Shown piece by piece: positions 28,152-37,557 of a stretch of 64,000 bases of DNA; position 1 is the first letter of the stretch, and each line of letters begins with the position of its first letter. Both the position numbers and the translations under genes were made by a program. This stretch comes from Mucilaginibacter flavidus (lineage in GTDB: Bacteria; Bacteroidota; Bacteroidia; Sphingobacteriales; Sphingobacteriaceae): contig NZ_JAMXOE010000002.1 in assembly GCF_024055575.1 (NCBI RefSeq), positions 310,001 through 374,000 of the forward strand, in the 5' to 3' direction. A model generated the notes under the pieces. The model saw only the letters and a list, made by a program, of their open reading frames with translations, made no database searches and was not told the origin of the DNA.

Positions 28152-29282
28152 TTATGATAAAATAACTAAATCAGTATCTGTTGAGGCTATGTGTTTTAGC
28201 AGTTGGTTAAACACCGCCGTTCGTAAAATAACCTGGAATAAATTTAAGTGCGGCTTGCCTATACAAATGGTTGTAATTTCCCTTTCGTCGGCAACCTGCA
28301 TAATCGTTTGCGTAACATTGTCGCTTTTTATTTTTAAAACCTCGCCACCCAATTCTGTTGCCAGCTTAAAATTGTTTATCAGGTGGCGTTGTTTATCCAG
28401 TTTTATGCGGTTACCACTTTCGCTGCTGCTTTGTACATACAAAACTATCCATGTTGAGCGATAATACGATGCAAGCCGCGCAGTTTTCCGGATTACAGCT
28501 TTAGCAGTTTCGGCGTTTGACGATATGCAGGCCAAAAATTTTTCGGGCCTAAGCTTTATTTGCTTAGGGATCTCGATATTTATTTTTCGCTCAACATGGT
28601 GCGCCACCTCTCTTAATGCCAGTTCCCTTAACTGCAATATCTTATCGGCCTGGAAAAAATTTTGCAGGGCTATGTTTATCTTACTCTTGTCGTAAATCTT
28701 CCCCTCCTTCAGCCGGTCGATTAGTTCATCGGCGGTAAGGTCGATATTTACAATCTCGTCCGTTAACTCAAGCACCTTATCGGGTATGCGTTCTGTAATA
28801 GGTATGCCGGTGATGGACTCAATCTCCTGGTTCATACTTTCGAGGTGCTGAATGTTTACAGCAGAAATAACACTTATACCGGCATCCAAAATATCAACTA
28901 CGTCCTGCCAGCGTTTACTGTTTTTACTGCCCTCAACATTGGTATGCGCCAGCTCGTCCACAATAACTACTTCCGGGTGGCGGTTTAATATAGCTACCAA
29001 ATCCATTTCCTCCAATTCCTTGCCCTTGTAAAAAATCTTTCGGCGGGGTATTAACGGCAGGCCTTCAATCAACGCCTGGGTTTCAGCCCGGTTATGGGTT
29101 TCTATATAGCCAATTTGAATATCGATGCCGTTTCGCAAAAGCGCATGCGCTTCCTGCAGCATCCGGTAGGTTTTACCAACGCCGGCGCTCATGCCGATAT
29201 ATATCTTAAACTTGCCACGTCGCGAACGCTTTACCAGTTCAAAAAAATGCTCGGCAGATGCTTCTTTATTTTCTTCGCTCAT
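28152..29282 (-). CDS. kdpD: KdpD-type sensor, N-terminal half only
   Basis: A 376-residue protein covering the KdpD sensory domain (Walker-like GMSAGVGKTYRML near 25, DELAHTNVEGSKN near 110) and a universal-stress-protein-like domain (about 240-376). The membrane and histidine kinase parts of full KdpD are absent; the kinase is encoded by the next gene. Start set at the ATG at 29282 (MSEENKEASAEHFFELVKRS); the longer frame adds 26 residues without family match. Senses K+ limitation or osmotic state in known systems. Confidence 0.92.
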   Translation of the reverse strand: MSEENKEASAEHFFELVKRSRRGKFKIYIGMSAGVGKTYRMLQEAHALLRNGIDIQIGYIETHNRAETQALIEGLPLIPRRKIFYKGKELEEMDLVAILNRHPEVVIVDELAHTNVEGSKNSKRWQDVVDILDAGISVISAVNIQHLESMNQEIESITGIPITERIPDKVLELTDEIVNIDLTADELIDRLKEGKIYDKSKINIALQNFFQADKILQLRELALREVAHHVERKINIEIPKQIKLRPEKFLACISSNAETAKAVIRKTARLASYYRSTWIVLYVQSSSESGNRIKLDKQRHLINNFKLATELGGEVLKIKSDNVTQTIMQVADEREITTICIGKPHLNLFQVILRTAVFNQLLKHIASTDTDLVILS

Positions 29283-29372
29283 AATTGGTTTTATACGCGT
29301 TGTTATTAACCTTTTAAAGGGGATGCAAGCACCCCCTTTTTTTGCACAAGCTTCAATCAAACTAAATTTACG

Positions 29373-29524
29373 ATAAAACTGCTTGTGTTTTTCTTATTTT
29401 ATTCCCCGTCCGTGGGAGACGCAAGTATTGCGTCTCTACAATTACTATAAAACGGCTTGTGTTTTTTCTATATATTGAATACCTATTTGCTGGAGACGCG
29501 ATACATCGCACCTCTGTAATCTAT
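29373..29524. repeat. Diverged tandem duplication with GAGACGC palindromes
   Basis: Two head-to-tail units begin ATAAAACTGCTTGTGTTTTT (29373) and ATAAAACGGCTTGTGTTTTT (29447), each about 75 bp. Each ends in a palindrome: GAGACGCAA-GTA-TTGCGTCTC at 29416-29436 and GGAGACGCGAT-AC-ATCGCACCTC at 29492-29514. They fill the gap between the porin and kdpD genes and could weaken read-through into kdpD. Confidence 0.65.
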
Positions 29525-29527
29525 ACA

Positions 29528-30574
29528 CTAAAACCCATAAACCGCTGCCAATACAAATTGTGATGCGTGGGTGGCTGCCATGCCATTGCTATCGGTAAAT
29601 GATGCGCCGAAATCACTGCTTTTTGTATCAAACCTTACTTCAGGAATGATGGTTAGCGGCCCGGCTTTTATATTTGATGTGACCGTAATTGCTTTTACAT
29701 TGCCGCCATTATCTTTTACTTTAAAGTATTCGCCGCGTAAACCGAAGGTTACAATAGGCGATACAGCAATCTGGGGGTATAAAGCTACACCTTCGAAACC
29801 ACCACCATTATTAGGTGCCGAAAAAGTTGCTGCGTTTAATCCCAGTTTAAATTCATTAGTTATTTGGTAAGCAGTTGTCAGGTCAAACTCGGTACCCGAA
29901 TATGAGCCTGTTACCAGGTTCAGATAAGCGGTCCAGCCTTTAACCGGTGTTACTGTTAGCTGCGCACCAAAGGTTGACACATCGCCATTGGCTGTATTAC
30001 CCGAATTTAACGATGAATAATAATTCCATTTATTGTTAAATATACCAGCCATCAGGCTCACTTTATCGCTAAAAGCATAGGTGGCTTTAAAACCAGCATT
30101 CTGGAATGGGCCGTTGGTAAACAGGTATGAGGTTGAATAGTTAAAGTTGCCCACCGGCGATATTACCTCGTAACCTACGAATGTGGCTAAATAACCCGCA
30201 GTAAGATTAAATTTATCAGTTACATCATACGATACATACAAATTTTGAATATGATAACCCGAAGTTGGGATAGATTGATCGCTGCGTGGGCCGAATGAAA
30301 GTTCGCCCACAAATGCTGCTTTACCTACCTTTTTTTTCAAGGCCAGGTCAATCATGCCTATTGATATCGAATTATTTTCGTTTGCGAAGCTGGTAGGGAT
30401 ATTTGAATGGCCCGAAAAATCGGCCTTATAATAAGTATCTACCGATCCTGAAAACACAAGTGGCGGGTCAGCTGCAGGGGCAGCGGTCTTACCGGTATCA
30501 ACCGGCATTATAGCCGCTTTTACAGTTATTGCCGCAAAAGTAAAAAGCGATATAATTATTAATTTTTTGTTCAT
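29528..30574 (-). CDS. Outer-membrane beta-barrel porin of the kdp operon
   Basis: A 348-residue protein with a signal peptide (MNKKLIIISLFTFAAITVKA) and alternating amphipathic strands typical of the OmpL-like beta-barrel porin family: FSGSVDTYYKADFSG at the start, and LTAGYLATFVGYEVI in the middle. It ends in LAAVYGF, with a terminal Phe as in many outer-membrane proteins. Its place between kdpC and kdpD suggests an outer-membrane path for K+ to the Kdp pump (inference). Confidence 0.83.
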   Translation of the reverse strand: MNKKLIIISLFTFAAITVKAAIMPVDTGKTAAPAADPPLVFSGSVDTYYKADFSGHSNIPTSFANENNSISIGMIDLALKKKVGKAAFVGELSFGPRSDQSIPTSGYHIQNLYVSYDVTDKFNLTAGYLATFVGYEVISPVGNFNYSTSYLFTNGPFQNAGFKATYAFSDKVSLMAGIFNNKWNYYSSLNSGNTANGDVSTFGAQLTVTPVKGWTAYLNLVTGSYSGTEFDLTTAYQITNEFKLGLNAATFSAPNNGGGFEGVALYPQIAVSPIVTFGLRGEYFKVKDNGGNVKAITVTSNIKAGPLTIIPEVRFDTKSSDFGASFTDSNGMAATHASQFVLAAVYGF

Positions 30575-30720
30575 GTTAGTTTATAAAATTTGCTGTTGTT
30601 AAGGTTGATGTTTTCCGCCCGTGGGACTAGTAAATATGTACAGGAAAGCACGAAGATTTTTTTACCCAATTACGCTCCGTGCTCCCTGTGCATTCTCTGT
30701 GTCCCGGCGGTTATATTTTT

Positions 30721-31284
30721 CTATTTCAATTCGTCAAGCGCTACATTTAATTTCAGCACGTTAACCTTGCCCGGGCCAAATAAGCCCAAAAGCGGCTGCT
30801 CAATATGGCTGTTTACCAGGGCTGCTACCTTCTGCTCATCAAGCTTGCGGAATTGGGCAACCCTCTTTACCTGCATTTTAGCTGCATCGGCAGAAATATC
30901 AGGGTCAAGGCCACTGCCCGATGCGGTAACCATGTCGGCAGGGATGTCACTCTTTTTTAAATAAGGGTGATACTTCAACAAAGTGTCGATACGATTTTTA
31001 ACGTCCTTTAAATAATCGGGGTTGCTTGGACCTTTGTTTGAACCCGACGAACCTGCTGCGTTATAGCTTGCAGCAGAGGGCCTGCCCCAAAAGTATTGGG
31101 GTTTGGTAAAGCTTTGTCCAAGGGCTGCATAGCCAACTACTTTGCCGTTTACTATAATTTGCTCGCCATCACCGTGGCCTTTTGACAACTTACCGGCAAG
31201 GGTAATGAACAGCGGGTATATCACACATAATAAAATGGTGAGTACAACGGTGATCCTTATTGATGGAACAATATATTTTTTCAT
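30721..31284 (-). CDS. kdpC: K+-transporting ATPase subunit C
   Basis: Periplasm-facing accessory subunit of the KdpFABC pump; 187 residues. One N-terminal membrane helix (IRITVVLTILLCVIYPLFIT); conserved QSFTKPQYFWGRPSA and SGSGLDPDIS blocks. 11 bp after kdpB. Confidence 0.97.
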   Translation of the reverse strand: MKKYIVPSIRITVVLTILLCVIYPLFITLAGKLSKGHGDGEQIIVNGKVVGYAALGQSFTKPQYFWGRPSAASYNAAGSSGSNKGPSNPDYLKDVKNRIDTLLKYHPYLKKSDIPADMVTASGSGLDPDISADAAKMQVKRVAQFRKLDEQKVAALVNSHIEQPLLGLFGPGKVNVLKLNVALDELK

Positions 31285-31295
31285 TTTCTTAATTA

Positions 31296-33323
31296 TTAAA
31301 GCATTAATGAAGTAACCATATCAATTAATTTGATACCTATAAATGGTGCAATTACACCGCCCACGCCATAAATAAGCAGGTTGCGGCGCAATAGTGCGCT
31401 GGCGCCGATCGGCTTGTATTCAACACCTCTTAGTGCAAGAGGTATCAGCATCGGGATGATGATTGCGTTAAATATTACTGCCGATAGAATGGCCGATTCG
31501 GGGCTGTGCAGTTTCATAATGTTAATGCTCTGCAAAGCGGGTATCGAAGCCATAAATAAAGCAGGAACGATGGCGAAATATTTAGCCACATCATTGGCGA
31601 TGGAGAAGGTGGTAAGCGTGCCCCTGGTTATCAGCAGTTGCTTGCCTATTTCAACAATTTCTATCAGTTTGGTTGGGTCGTTATCCAAATCAACCATGTT
31701 ACCGGCTTCTTTTGCAGCCTGGGTGCCACTGTTCATGGCAACGCCAACATCGGCCTGGGCCAGGGCGGGCGCATCGTTTGTACCGTCGCCCATCATTGCC
31801 ACCAGCTTGCCGCTGTTTTGTTCCAGCTTAATGTAGTTCATTTTGTCCTCGGGCTTGGCTTCGGCAATGTAATCGTCAACACCAGCCTTTTCGGCTATAA
31901 ATTTGGCGGTTAAGGGGTTATCGCCGGTAACCATTACGGTTTTAACACCCATTTTGCGAAGGCGTTCAAAGCGTTCCGAAATACCGGTTTTAATGATATC
32001 CTGCAGCTCTATTACACCCAGAATTTTTTCGTTTTGTGCAACCACCAGCGGGGTACCGCCGTTTGAGGCGATGATTTTTACCCTTTCGTCAATTTCTGCC
32101 GGATAGGGATTGCCCGCTTTTACTGCAATGTTCTTTATAGAATCGGACGCCCCTTTACGGATACGTAAACCAGCAGGCGTATTAATACCGCTCGAGCGGG
32201 TTTCAGCTGTAAATTTCACAAACTCCGAACCTTCCGGTGTAACAGGTAACTTAAAGTGTGTAGCAGCAAGTTCAACAATTGATTTACCTTCGGGGGTTTC
32301 ATCAGCAAGCGATGAAAGCACACAAGCCGTCATAAAGTCATCAGGCAATACGCCTAAGGCCGGCCAGAAGTGGGTGGCTTTACGGTTACCGATGGTGATG
32401 GTACCTGTCTTATCGAGTAACAACACGTCTATATCACCTGCAGTTTCAACCGCCTTGCCCGATTTGGTGATTACGTTGGCACGCAATGCCCTGTCCATAC
32501 CCGCAATACCGATAGCCGATAAAAGCCCACCGATGGTGGTCGGTATCAAACATACAAACAGCGATATTAAGGCTGCTATAGTGATTGGCGTATTTGCATA
32601 GTTCGCAAAAGGCTGCAGGGTAACGCAAACGATAACGAATATCAGCGTAAAGCTGGCCAGCAAAATGGTCAACGCAATTTCGTTTGGTGTTTTTTGGCGA
32701 GATGCACCTTCAACCAACGCAATCATCTTATCCAGAAAGCTTTCACCGGGCTGGGTGGATACCATTACTTTAATTTCGTCCGATAGTACTTTTGTACCAC
32801 CGGTTACGGACGATTTATCACCACCTGATTCTCGAATAACAGGGGCTGATTCGCCGGTTATTGCCGATTCATCTATTGTTGCGATACCTTCGATGATCTC
32901 GCCATCGGTTGGGATGGTGTCGCCGGTTTCGCAGAAAAACACATCGCCTTTACGCAGCTCGCTTGATGATTTGGTTACAATGCTACCATCGGCCATAATA
33001 ACCTTGGCCGGTGTTTCCTGGCGGGTTTTACGGAGGCTGTCGGCCTGTGCTTTGCCGCGTGCTTCGGCAATGGCTTCGGCAAAGTTGGCAAACAACACAG
33101 TTAATAACAGGATGATAAAGATGGCAACGTTATAGCCGAACGAACCCTGGTCGCGGTGCGAGAAGCTGTAAATGCTTACAAACAGCATCACCAGTGTGCC
33201 TATCTCCACGGTAAACATTACCGGGTTGCGCACCATTACCCTGGGATCGAGTTTTATGAATGATTCCTTCAGCGCGGTTTGCACCTGGGCGGATTCAAAT
33301 AATTTGTTATTTTGAGTTTTCAT
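31296..33323 (-). CDS. kdpB: K+-transporting ATPase subunit B
   Basis: P-type ATPase subunit that hydrolyses ATP for high-affinity K+ uptake; 675 residues. Phosphorylated Asp in [17 protein letters not shown] actuator loop (AITGESAP), and hinge [18 protein letters not shown]. Normal length. 6 bp after kdpA. Confidence 0.98.
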   Translation of the reverse strand: MKTQNNKLFESAQVQTALKESFIKLDPRVMVRNPVMFTVEIGTLVMLFVSIYSFSHRDQGSFGYNVAIFIILLLTVLFANFAEAIAEARGKAQADSLRKTRQETPAKVIMADGSIVTKSSSELRKGDVFFCETGDTIPTDGEIIEGIATIDESAITGESAPVIRESGGDKSSVTGGTKVLSDEIKVMVSTQPGESFLDKMIALVEGASRQKTPNEIALTILLASFTLIFVIVCVTLQPFANYANTPITIAALISLFVCLIPTTIGGLLSAIGIAGMDRALRANVITKSGKAVETAGDIDVLLLDKTGTITIGNRKATHFWPALGVLPDDFMTACVLSSLADETPEGKSIVELAATHFKLPVTPEGSEFVKFTAETRSSGINTPAGLRIRKGASDSIKNIAVKAGNPYPAEIDERVKIIASNGGTPLVVAQNEKILGVIELQDIIKTGISERFERLRKMGVKTVMVTGDNPLTAKFIAEKAGVDDYIAEAKPEDKMNYIKLEQNSGKLVAMMGDGTNDAPALAQADVGVAMNSGTQAAKEAGNMVDLDNDPTKLIEIVEIGKQLLITRGTLTTFSIANDVAKYFAIVPALFMASIPALQSINIMKLHSPESAILSAVIFNAIIIPMLIPLALRGVEYKPIGASALLRRNLLIYGVGGVIAPFIGIKLIDMVTSLML

Positions 33324-33329
33324 TTTCTT

Positions 33330-35048
33330 TTACTTAAGCATGGAGAAATGTTCGGCCAGCGGACCAAGGGCCAGCGCCGGGAAATAAGACAATGCATTTA
33401 ATATCATAATTACCGCAAAGGTCATCACCCCAAATGTCAGTGTATCGGTTTTTAATGTACCGGTAGACTCTGGTATGAATTTCTTTTGGGCCAATAACCC
33501 GGCAATTGCAACCGGGCCTATGATCGGTAGAAAGCGACCTAACAGTATTACAATACCGGTAGTTACATTCCAGAAGATATTACCATCACCCAGCCCTTCA
33601 AAGCCGGAGCCATTGTTTGCATTGGATGAACTGTACTCATATAACATTTCGGAGAAACCATGATAGCCGGGGTTATTAAGCCATGTTGATGGCTTAACGG
33701 CCCAATCGATACCAGGATGTGCCATAAATACATAGCTTGACAGTGCAGTGAACGACATGATGAGGAAAGGGCTCAGCAATGTAATCAGCGCGGCAATCTT
33801 CACCTCGCGGGCTTCCAGCTTGTGGCCCAAAAACTCGGGGGTTCGGCCTACCATCAAACCAGATATAAATACCGCGATAATGAGGTAAATAAAATAGTTC
33901 ATGATACCCACGCCGCACCCTCCGAAGAAGGCATTAATCATCATGGCCAGCAATTCCCACAACCCGGTAAGGGCCATTGTGCTGTCATGCATGCCATTAA
34001 CCGAACCGGTTGAAGTAACCGTAGTTAAGGTACTCCAGTAAGCAGTAGCGGTTGGCCCAAAGCGGACTTCCTTACCTTCCATGGCACCGGTGGCCTGGCT
34101 GATGCCCATTTTGGCAATCAAGGGATTGCCGCCCAATTCGCTGGTTATACTCGGTATCATCAGCATGAATACCCCCACCATCATTACGCTGAATATCACC
34201 CAGCCCAATTTCTTCTTTCGGATAAAATAGCCGAAAGCCAAAATCATGGCAACCGGAATAACAAACTGCGCGATGATTTCGGTCATGTTTGTCAAGTAGT
34301 TGGGGTTTTCCAACGGGTGGGCCGAGTTGGCGCCAAACCAGCCGCCGCCATTGGTGCCCAGGTGCTTAATGGCGATCATCTGAGCAGCAGGGCCGCGTGA
34401 TACGTTTACCGTATCGCCCTGTAACGATATAAATTTGTCCTTGCCTGCATAGCTGCTTGGCGTACCGTTGAAAGTCAATATTAAAGCAATAACGATAGAT
34501 AATGGCAATAAAACCCGGGTGATAGATTTCACGAAGAAATTCCAGAAGTTACCCAAATCGGTGGTGGTTTTATCCCTGAAAGCTTTAAATATAGCCACTG
34601 CGCAGGCCATCCCCGTAGCGGCACTTACAAAGTGCAGGAACATGAAAATGAAATGCTGCGTTAAGTAGGTAGCACCGCTTTCGCCCGAATAGTGCTGCAG
34701 GTTACAGTTGGCCACAAAGCTGATGATAGTATTAAAGGCCGTGTCAGCAGACTGCCCTGCATTACCATCCGGGTTTAGCGGCAGCTTATCCTGGTGCATC
34801 AGCACAAAAAAACCATACACCAGCCAAAGTATGTTAATGGTCATCATAGCCTTTAAAAACTGCTTCCAGTTCATTGGCTCATCAGGGTTAATTCCGGACA
34901 GCTTATAAAGCCCGTTTTCAAGCGGTTTTAAAAAGTCGGTCCATGTTTTTTCCCCGGCATACATTTTTGCCAGGTACTTGCCCAACGGTATAGCTATCAG
35001 CATAGTGATGGCAAACGAGGCAATAATTCCAAGTAGTTCAGTGTTCAT
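33330..35048 (-). CDS. kdpA: K+-transporting ATPase subunit A
   Basis: Channel-like K+-binding subunit of KdpFABC, 572 residues, with about ten membrane helices and the selectivity-filter-like repeats (TNGGGWFGANSAHPLENP, GGCGVGIMNY). Normal length, 12 bp after kdpF. Confidence 0.98.
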   Translation of the reverse strand: MNTELLGIIASFAITMLIAIPLGKYLAKMYAGEKTWTDFLKPLENGLYKLSGINPDEPMNWKQFLKAMMTINILWLVYGFFVLMHQDKLPLNPDGNAGQSADTAFNTIISFVANCNLQHYSGESGATYLTQHFIFMFLHFVSAATGMACAVAIFKAFRDKTTTDLGNFWNFFVKSITRVLLPLSIVIALILTFNGTPSSYAGKDKFISLQGDTVNVSRGPAAQMIAIKHLGTNGGGWFGANSAHPLENPNYLTNMTEIIAQFVIPVAMILAFGYFIRKKKLGWVIFSVMMVGVFMLMIPSITSELGGNPLIAKMGISQATGAMEGKEVRFGPTATAYWSTLTTVTSTGSVNGMHDSTMALTGLWELLAMMINAFFGGCGVGIMNYFIYLIIAVFISGLMVGRTPEFLGHKLEAREVKIAALITLLSPFLIMSFTALSSYVFMAHPGIDWAVKPSTWLNNPGYHGFSEMLYEYSSSNANNGSGFEGLGDGNIFWNVTTGIVILLGRFLPIIGPVAIAGLLAQKKFIPESTGTLKTDTLTFGVMTFAVIMILNALSYFPALALGPLAEHFSMLK

Positions 35049-35060
35049 CGGGTTTTACAA

Positions 35061-35138
35061 TTAAAATTTTTCGGGTTTCAGCAGTACATATACCATGTAT
35101 ATGAATACCGCAATTGCTACGATAAATAGGGCTAACAT
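35061..35138 (-). CDS. kdpF: KdpF, small K+-ATPase subunit
   Basis: A 25-residue single-span membrane peptide, start MLALFIVAIAVFIYMVYVLL, ending KPEKF. Position just before kdpA, length and the Leu-Lys-Pro-Glu-Lys end fit KdpF, a lipid-like stabiliser of the pump. Confidence 0.88.
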   Translation of the reverse strand: MLALFIVAIAVFIYMVYVLLKPEKF

Positions 35139-35143
35139 AATTT

Positions 35144-35227
35144 TCAGATTTTTTCGAAGTAATCAATTGATTTAAAAATGAGCCAACAGCCAACAAGCAG
35201 GGCCAGGAAAAGAATGATTGTAAGCAT
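35144..35227 (-). CDS. 27-residue membrane microprotein before kdpF
   Basis: ATG at 35227 opens a 27-codon frame: MLTIILFLALLVGCWLIFKS, then IDYFEKI and TGA. It is one predicted membrane helix with a charged C-terminus, and the stop lies 5 bp before the kdpF ATG. Length, hydrophobicity and tight spacing suggest a genuine first gene of the kdp operon. Whether it is a second KdpF-like subunit or a regulator is unknown. Confidence 0.62.
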   Translation of the reverse strand: MLTIILFLALLVGCWLIFKSIDYFEKI

Positions 35228-35456
35228 GATTATATATATTAATGTTAAGTTGCAACATTTGTGATTAAATCTACCTGTATTACAGCCTCTTAAAAATGAC
35301 CAGCATCATTTAAAAAACAACTGTTAACCTGTTTGGGAGCTAAAGTTTGAGGTGCCGATATTACCTGCTGATAAATGCAAAACCTGGGTTTTAAAAATTT
35401 GATGGCCTGGAAAAGAGCTGCGATATGCATGGGGATTCTTTTATTTACACCACATT

Positions 35457-35472
35457 GGCAAAGGGAATACCA
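35457..35472 (-). promoter_or_regulatory. Candidate sigma-54 promoter for kdp
   Basis: Minus strand TGGTATTCCCTTTGCC has the invariant GG and GC ten bases apart and TTTGC at -12. It points at the microprotein-kdpFABC operon, with a leader of about 220 nt. The -24 hexamer TGGTAT is one or two bases off TGGCAC. Confidence 0.4.
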
Positions 35473-35481
35473 GTATTTGTA

Positions 35482-35526
35482 TTTTTATTTATAAATAATT
35501 AATAATCAATTATTTATAAATAAAAA
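35482..35526. repeat. Perfect 19-bp inverted repeat, AT-only
   Basis: TTTTTATTTATAAATAATT (35482-35500), spacer AATAATC, AATTATTTATAAATAAAAA (35508-35526). The arms are exact complements. It could be a regulator site or a cruciform-prone element. Confidence 0.7.
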
Positions 35527-35550
35527 ACTCTATTCCTGCCAGGGTACAAA

Positions 35551-35585
35551 CAAATAAACCCTTCCATTTTGGAAGGGTTTATTTG
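35551..35585. terminator. Bidirectional terminator-like hairpin between divergent genes
   Basis: CAAATAAACCCTTCC (35551-35565), loop ATTTT, GGAAGGGTTTATTTG (35571-35585): a perfect 15-bp stem. On either strand the outer stem gives TTTATTTG after the GC core. It lies between two divergently transcribed genes, so what it terminates is unclear. Confidence 0.65.
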
Positions 35586-35719
35586 TCAAAAAGGGGTGTG
35601 GATATTAAAAAAATAGGGATCAACCCCTTTTTTCAACAGACAGCGTAAGTTAATTGATTGATTTATAATGGTTACTGAATTTAGCAACCGAAATTGCGTC
35701 CAACCTTTTTATACGGCAG

Positions 35720-35746
35720 AGCGTTCCATTTTCACAACGGAACACC
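35720..35746 (-). promoter_or_regulatory. Activator-like dyad, kdp copy
   Basis: Minus strand GGTGTTCC, GTTGTG, AAAATGGAACGCT contains the inverted pair GTTCC/GGAAC, 11 bp apart. It is nearly identical to the element just after the sigma-54 response regulator gene at 58742-58769. A likely enhancer site for that regulator (inference). Confidence 0.5.
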
Positions 35747-35762
35747 TGGCACACTATGAGCA
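35747..35762 (+). promoter_or_regulatory. Candidate sigma-54 promoter toward DUF6377 gene
   Basis: TGGCACACTATGAGCA has a perfect -24 TGGCAC and GC ten bases after GG. It shares the TGGCA-N7-AGCA pattern with the element upstream of the response regulator operon (57040-57055). It abuts the activator-like dyad, closer than enhancers normally sit. Confidence 0.38.
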
Positions 35763-35934
35763 TACTGATTGTCGGTCTAATACGGGTATAGGTTTACAGT
35801 TGGAATAATCTTATTTCCGGACCGGCAATCCGGGTGTCTATTTAAACAGTAAGGATAGCCGAATATAAATGTCAAATCTTTCATTGAATAATCGCAGATA
35901 TTTAATATGTTGCAATTAATCCCAATTGTTTTTT

Positions 35935-37557
35935 ATGAGAGCCTTTTTATTGCTTATACTTTTTATCCCGGTAAGCTGTTTTGCCAATAGTTCTGATAAA
36001 ACAGATAGTCTTTTAAAAGTTTTGAAAACCGAGCTCGGTAAATCAGATGAATACCTGTCAAAGAAGGAATTACACATTAAGAAGCTAAAAGAAAGTGAAA
36101 GTAAAATAAATAAAGATGATTACCAGGCCCAGTTTACTTTGGCTAACTGGCTGTATGATGAATATAAATCATACCAGTTTGATTCTGCTTATGTATATGT
36201 TAACAAAATGATTAACATTAGTAAGCGCATAAACTACAAACCTAAAGAGTATTATAGTGAAGTTAAATTAAGTTTTATTTTACTTTCCTCCGGATTGTTT
36301 AACGAAACATTTAGGGTGCTTGGCAAGGTTGATGTTAATAAACTGGAGGATTCTGTAAAATCAGAGTATTATTTTTTAATGGGGCGGAGCTACTACGACC
36401 TGGCTTATTATAACCATGATAAATATTTTACCCCTTCATACATTAAAACGGGAAACAGGTATCTCGATTCCGCAATTTATTTTAGCGTGGATAATGCTAC
36501 AGCTAAGACCTATTACATAGGTCTGCAAAAGTTGCAGGAAGGGGAGTTTGAGCAGGGCGCCTATGCCTTTCAAAAACTTTTAAGACAAGGTTCACTGATT
36601 TCCATGCACCTGCGGGCAATGGTAGCCTGTTCACTGGGAGAAATTTACATTAAAAGCGACCAGCAACAGGATGGGTTGAATATGACCATTGAATCAGCAA
36701 TTGCTGATGTACGATCATCAACCCGCGAAACAGTGGCCCTTTACACGCTGGCGGGGCTTTTATACAAGCAGGGGAGCATTGAAGATGCCTACCAGTTCAT
36801 AAAACTGGCAAAAGCAGATGCGGATTTCTATGGTGCGCGGCAGCGAAAAATACAGATAGGATCGATACTGCCGTTGATTGCGGCTGAAGAGATAAACAAC
36901 TCAGAACATCAGAAAAATAAGATACTTATTTACCTGTTAATCATTACTTCCTTAGCAATCCTGGTAGTTATTTTCCTTGTATTGATGTTTAACCAGCTTA
37001 ATAAGGTAAAAACGAAAGAGAAGATTATCGAGGATAAAAATGTTCAGTTGGAATATATCAACGACAAGCTGTTGGAAGATGCTAATATTAAGGAAGAGTA
37101 TATTGGGCAGTTTTTTAAAGAGATATCAGGCTACATCTTGAAGCTCGAGAAACTAAAAATGACGGTAGGCACAAAACTATCTATGAAGAAGTATGAAGAT
37201 ATAAATGAACTCATCAATAAAATAGATATAAAAAACGAACGGGCTTCCCTGTATTACAGTTTCGACCATATTTTCATCAAAATATTTCCCAATTTTATCT
37301 TCGCCTTTAATTCGCTTTTTGAAAAAAAGGATCAATCCTGGCCGCACGAAAACGAGTTATTGAATACTGACCTTAGAATTTACGCCCTTATCCGTATTGG
37401 GATTAACGACGACGATACTATCGCCAAAATACTGGAATATTCTGTAAATACTATTTACGTTTACAAAATGAGGATAAAAGCAAGGGCAATAGACCACGAA
37501 AATTTTGATAAACAAATTATGGCTATTAAGGCGTTTGATTTTGACAAACAAACCTAA
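35935..37557 (+). CDS. DUF6377 TPR membrane protein (probable regulator)
   Basis: A 540-residue protein: signal peptide (MRAFLLLILFIPVSCFA), helical TPR-like region (about 25-310), membrane helix (about 325-350), coiled coil (355-385) and a cytoplasmic C-terminal domain. The end (RIYALIRIGINDDDTIAKIL, then EYSVNTIYVYKMRIK) resembles the helix-turn-helix of DUF6377 proteins, which sit next to SusC/SusD genes in Bacteroidota and are taken as membrane-bound regulators. The ATG at 35935 replaces a TTG 9 bp upstream. It likely controls the SusC/D operon starting 443 bp downstream; the ligand is unknown. Confidence 0.8.
   Translation: MRAFLLLILFIPVSCFANSSDKTDSLLKVLKTELGKSDEYLSKKELHIKKLKESESKINKDDYQAQFTLANWLYDEYKSYQFDSAYVYVNKMINISKRINYKPKEYYSEVKLSFILLSSGLFNETFRVLGKVDVNKLEDSVKSEYYFLMGRSYYDLAYYNHDKYFTPSYIKTGNRYLDSAIYFSVDNATAKTYYIGLQKLQEGEFEQGAYAFQKLLRQGSLISMHLRAMVACSLGEIYIKSDQQQDGLNMTIESAIADVRSSTRETVALYTLAGLLYKQGSIEDAYQFIKLAKADADFYGARQRKIQIGSILPLIAAEEINNSEHQKNKILIYLLIITSLAILVVIFLVLMFNQLNKVKTKEKIIEDKNVQLEYINDKLLEDANIKEEYIGQFFKEISGYILKLEKLKMTVGTKLSMKKYEDINELINKIDIKNERASLYYSFDHIFIKIFPNFIFAFNSLFEKKDQSWPHENELLNTDLRIYALIRIGINDDDTIAKILEYSVNTIYVYKMRIKARAIDHENFDKQIMAIKAFDFDKQT

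Larger units (their letters stand above)
35228..35934. other. 707-bp divergent regulatory region (kdp / DUF6377)
   Basis: No credible gene. It holds two perfect inverted repeats, a third loose hairpin (AAAAAGGGGT near 35588 with ACCCCTTTTTT near 35626), an activator-like dyad and two -24/-12-like elements, described separately. Confidence 0.6.

Noticed and set aside
35668..35808. 46-codon plus-strand frame (MVTEFSNRNC...) upstream of the DUF6377 gene
   Set aside because: It spans the activator-like dyad and the -24/-12-like element and has no recognisable family or hydrophobic segment; most likely chance.
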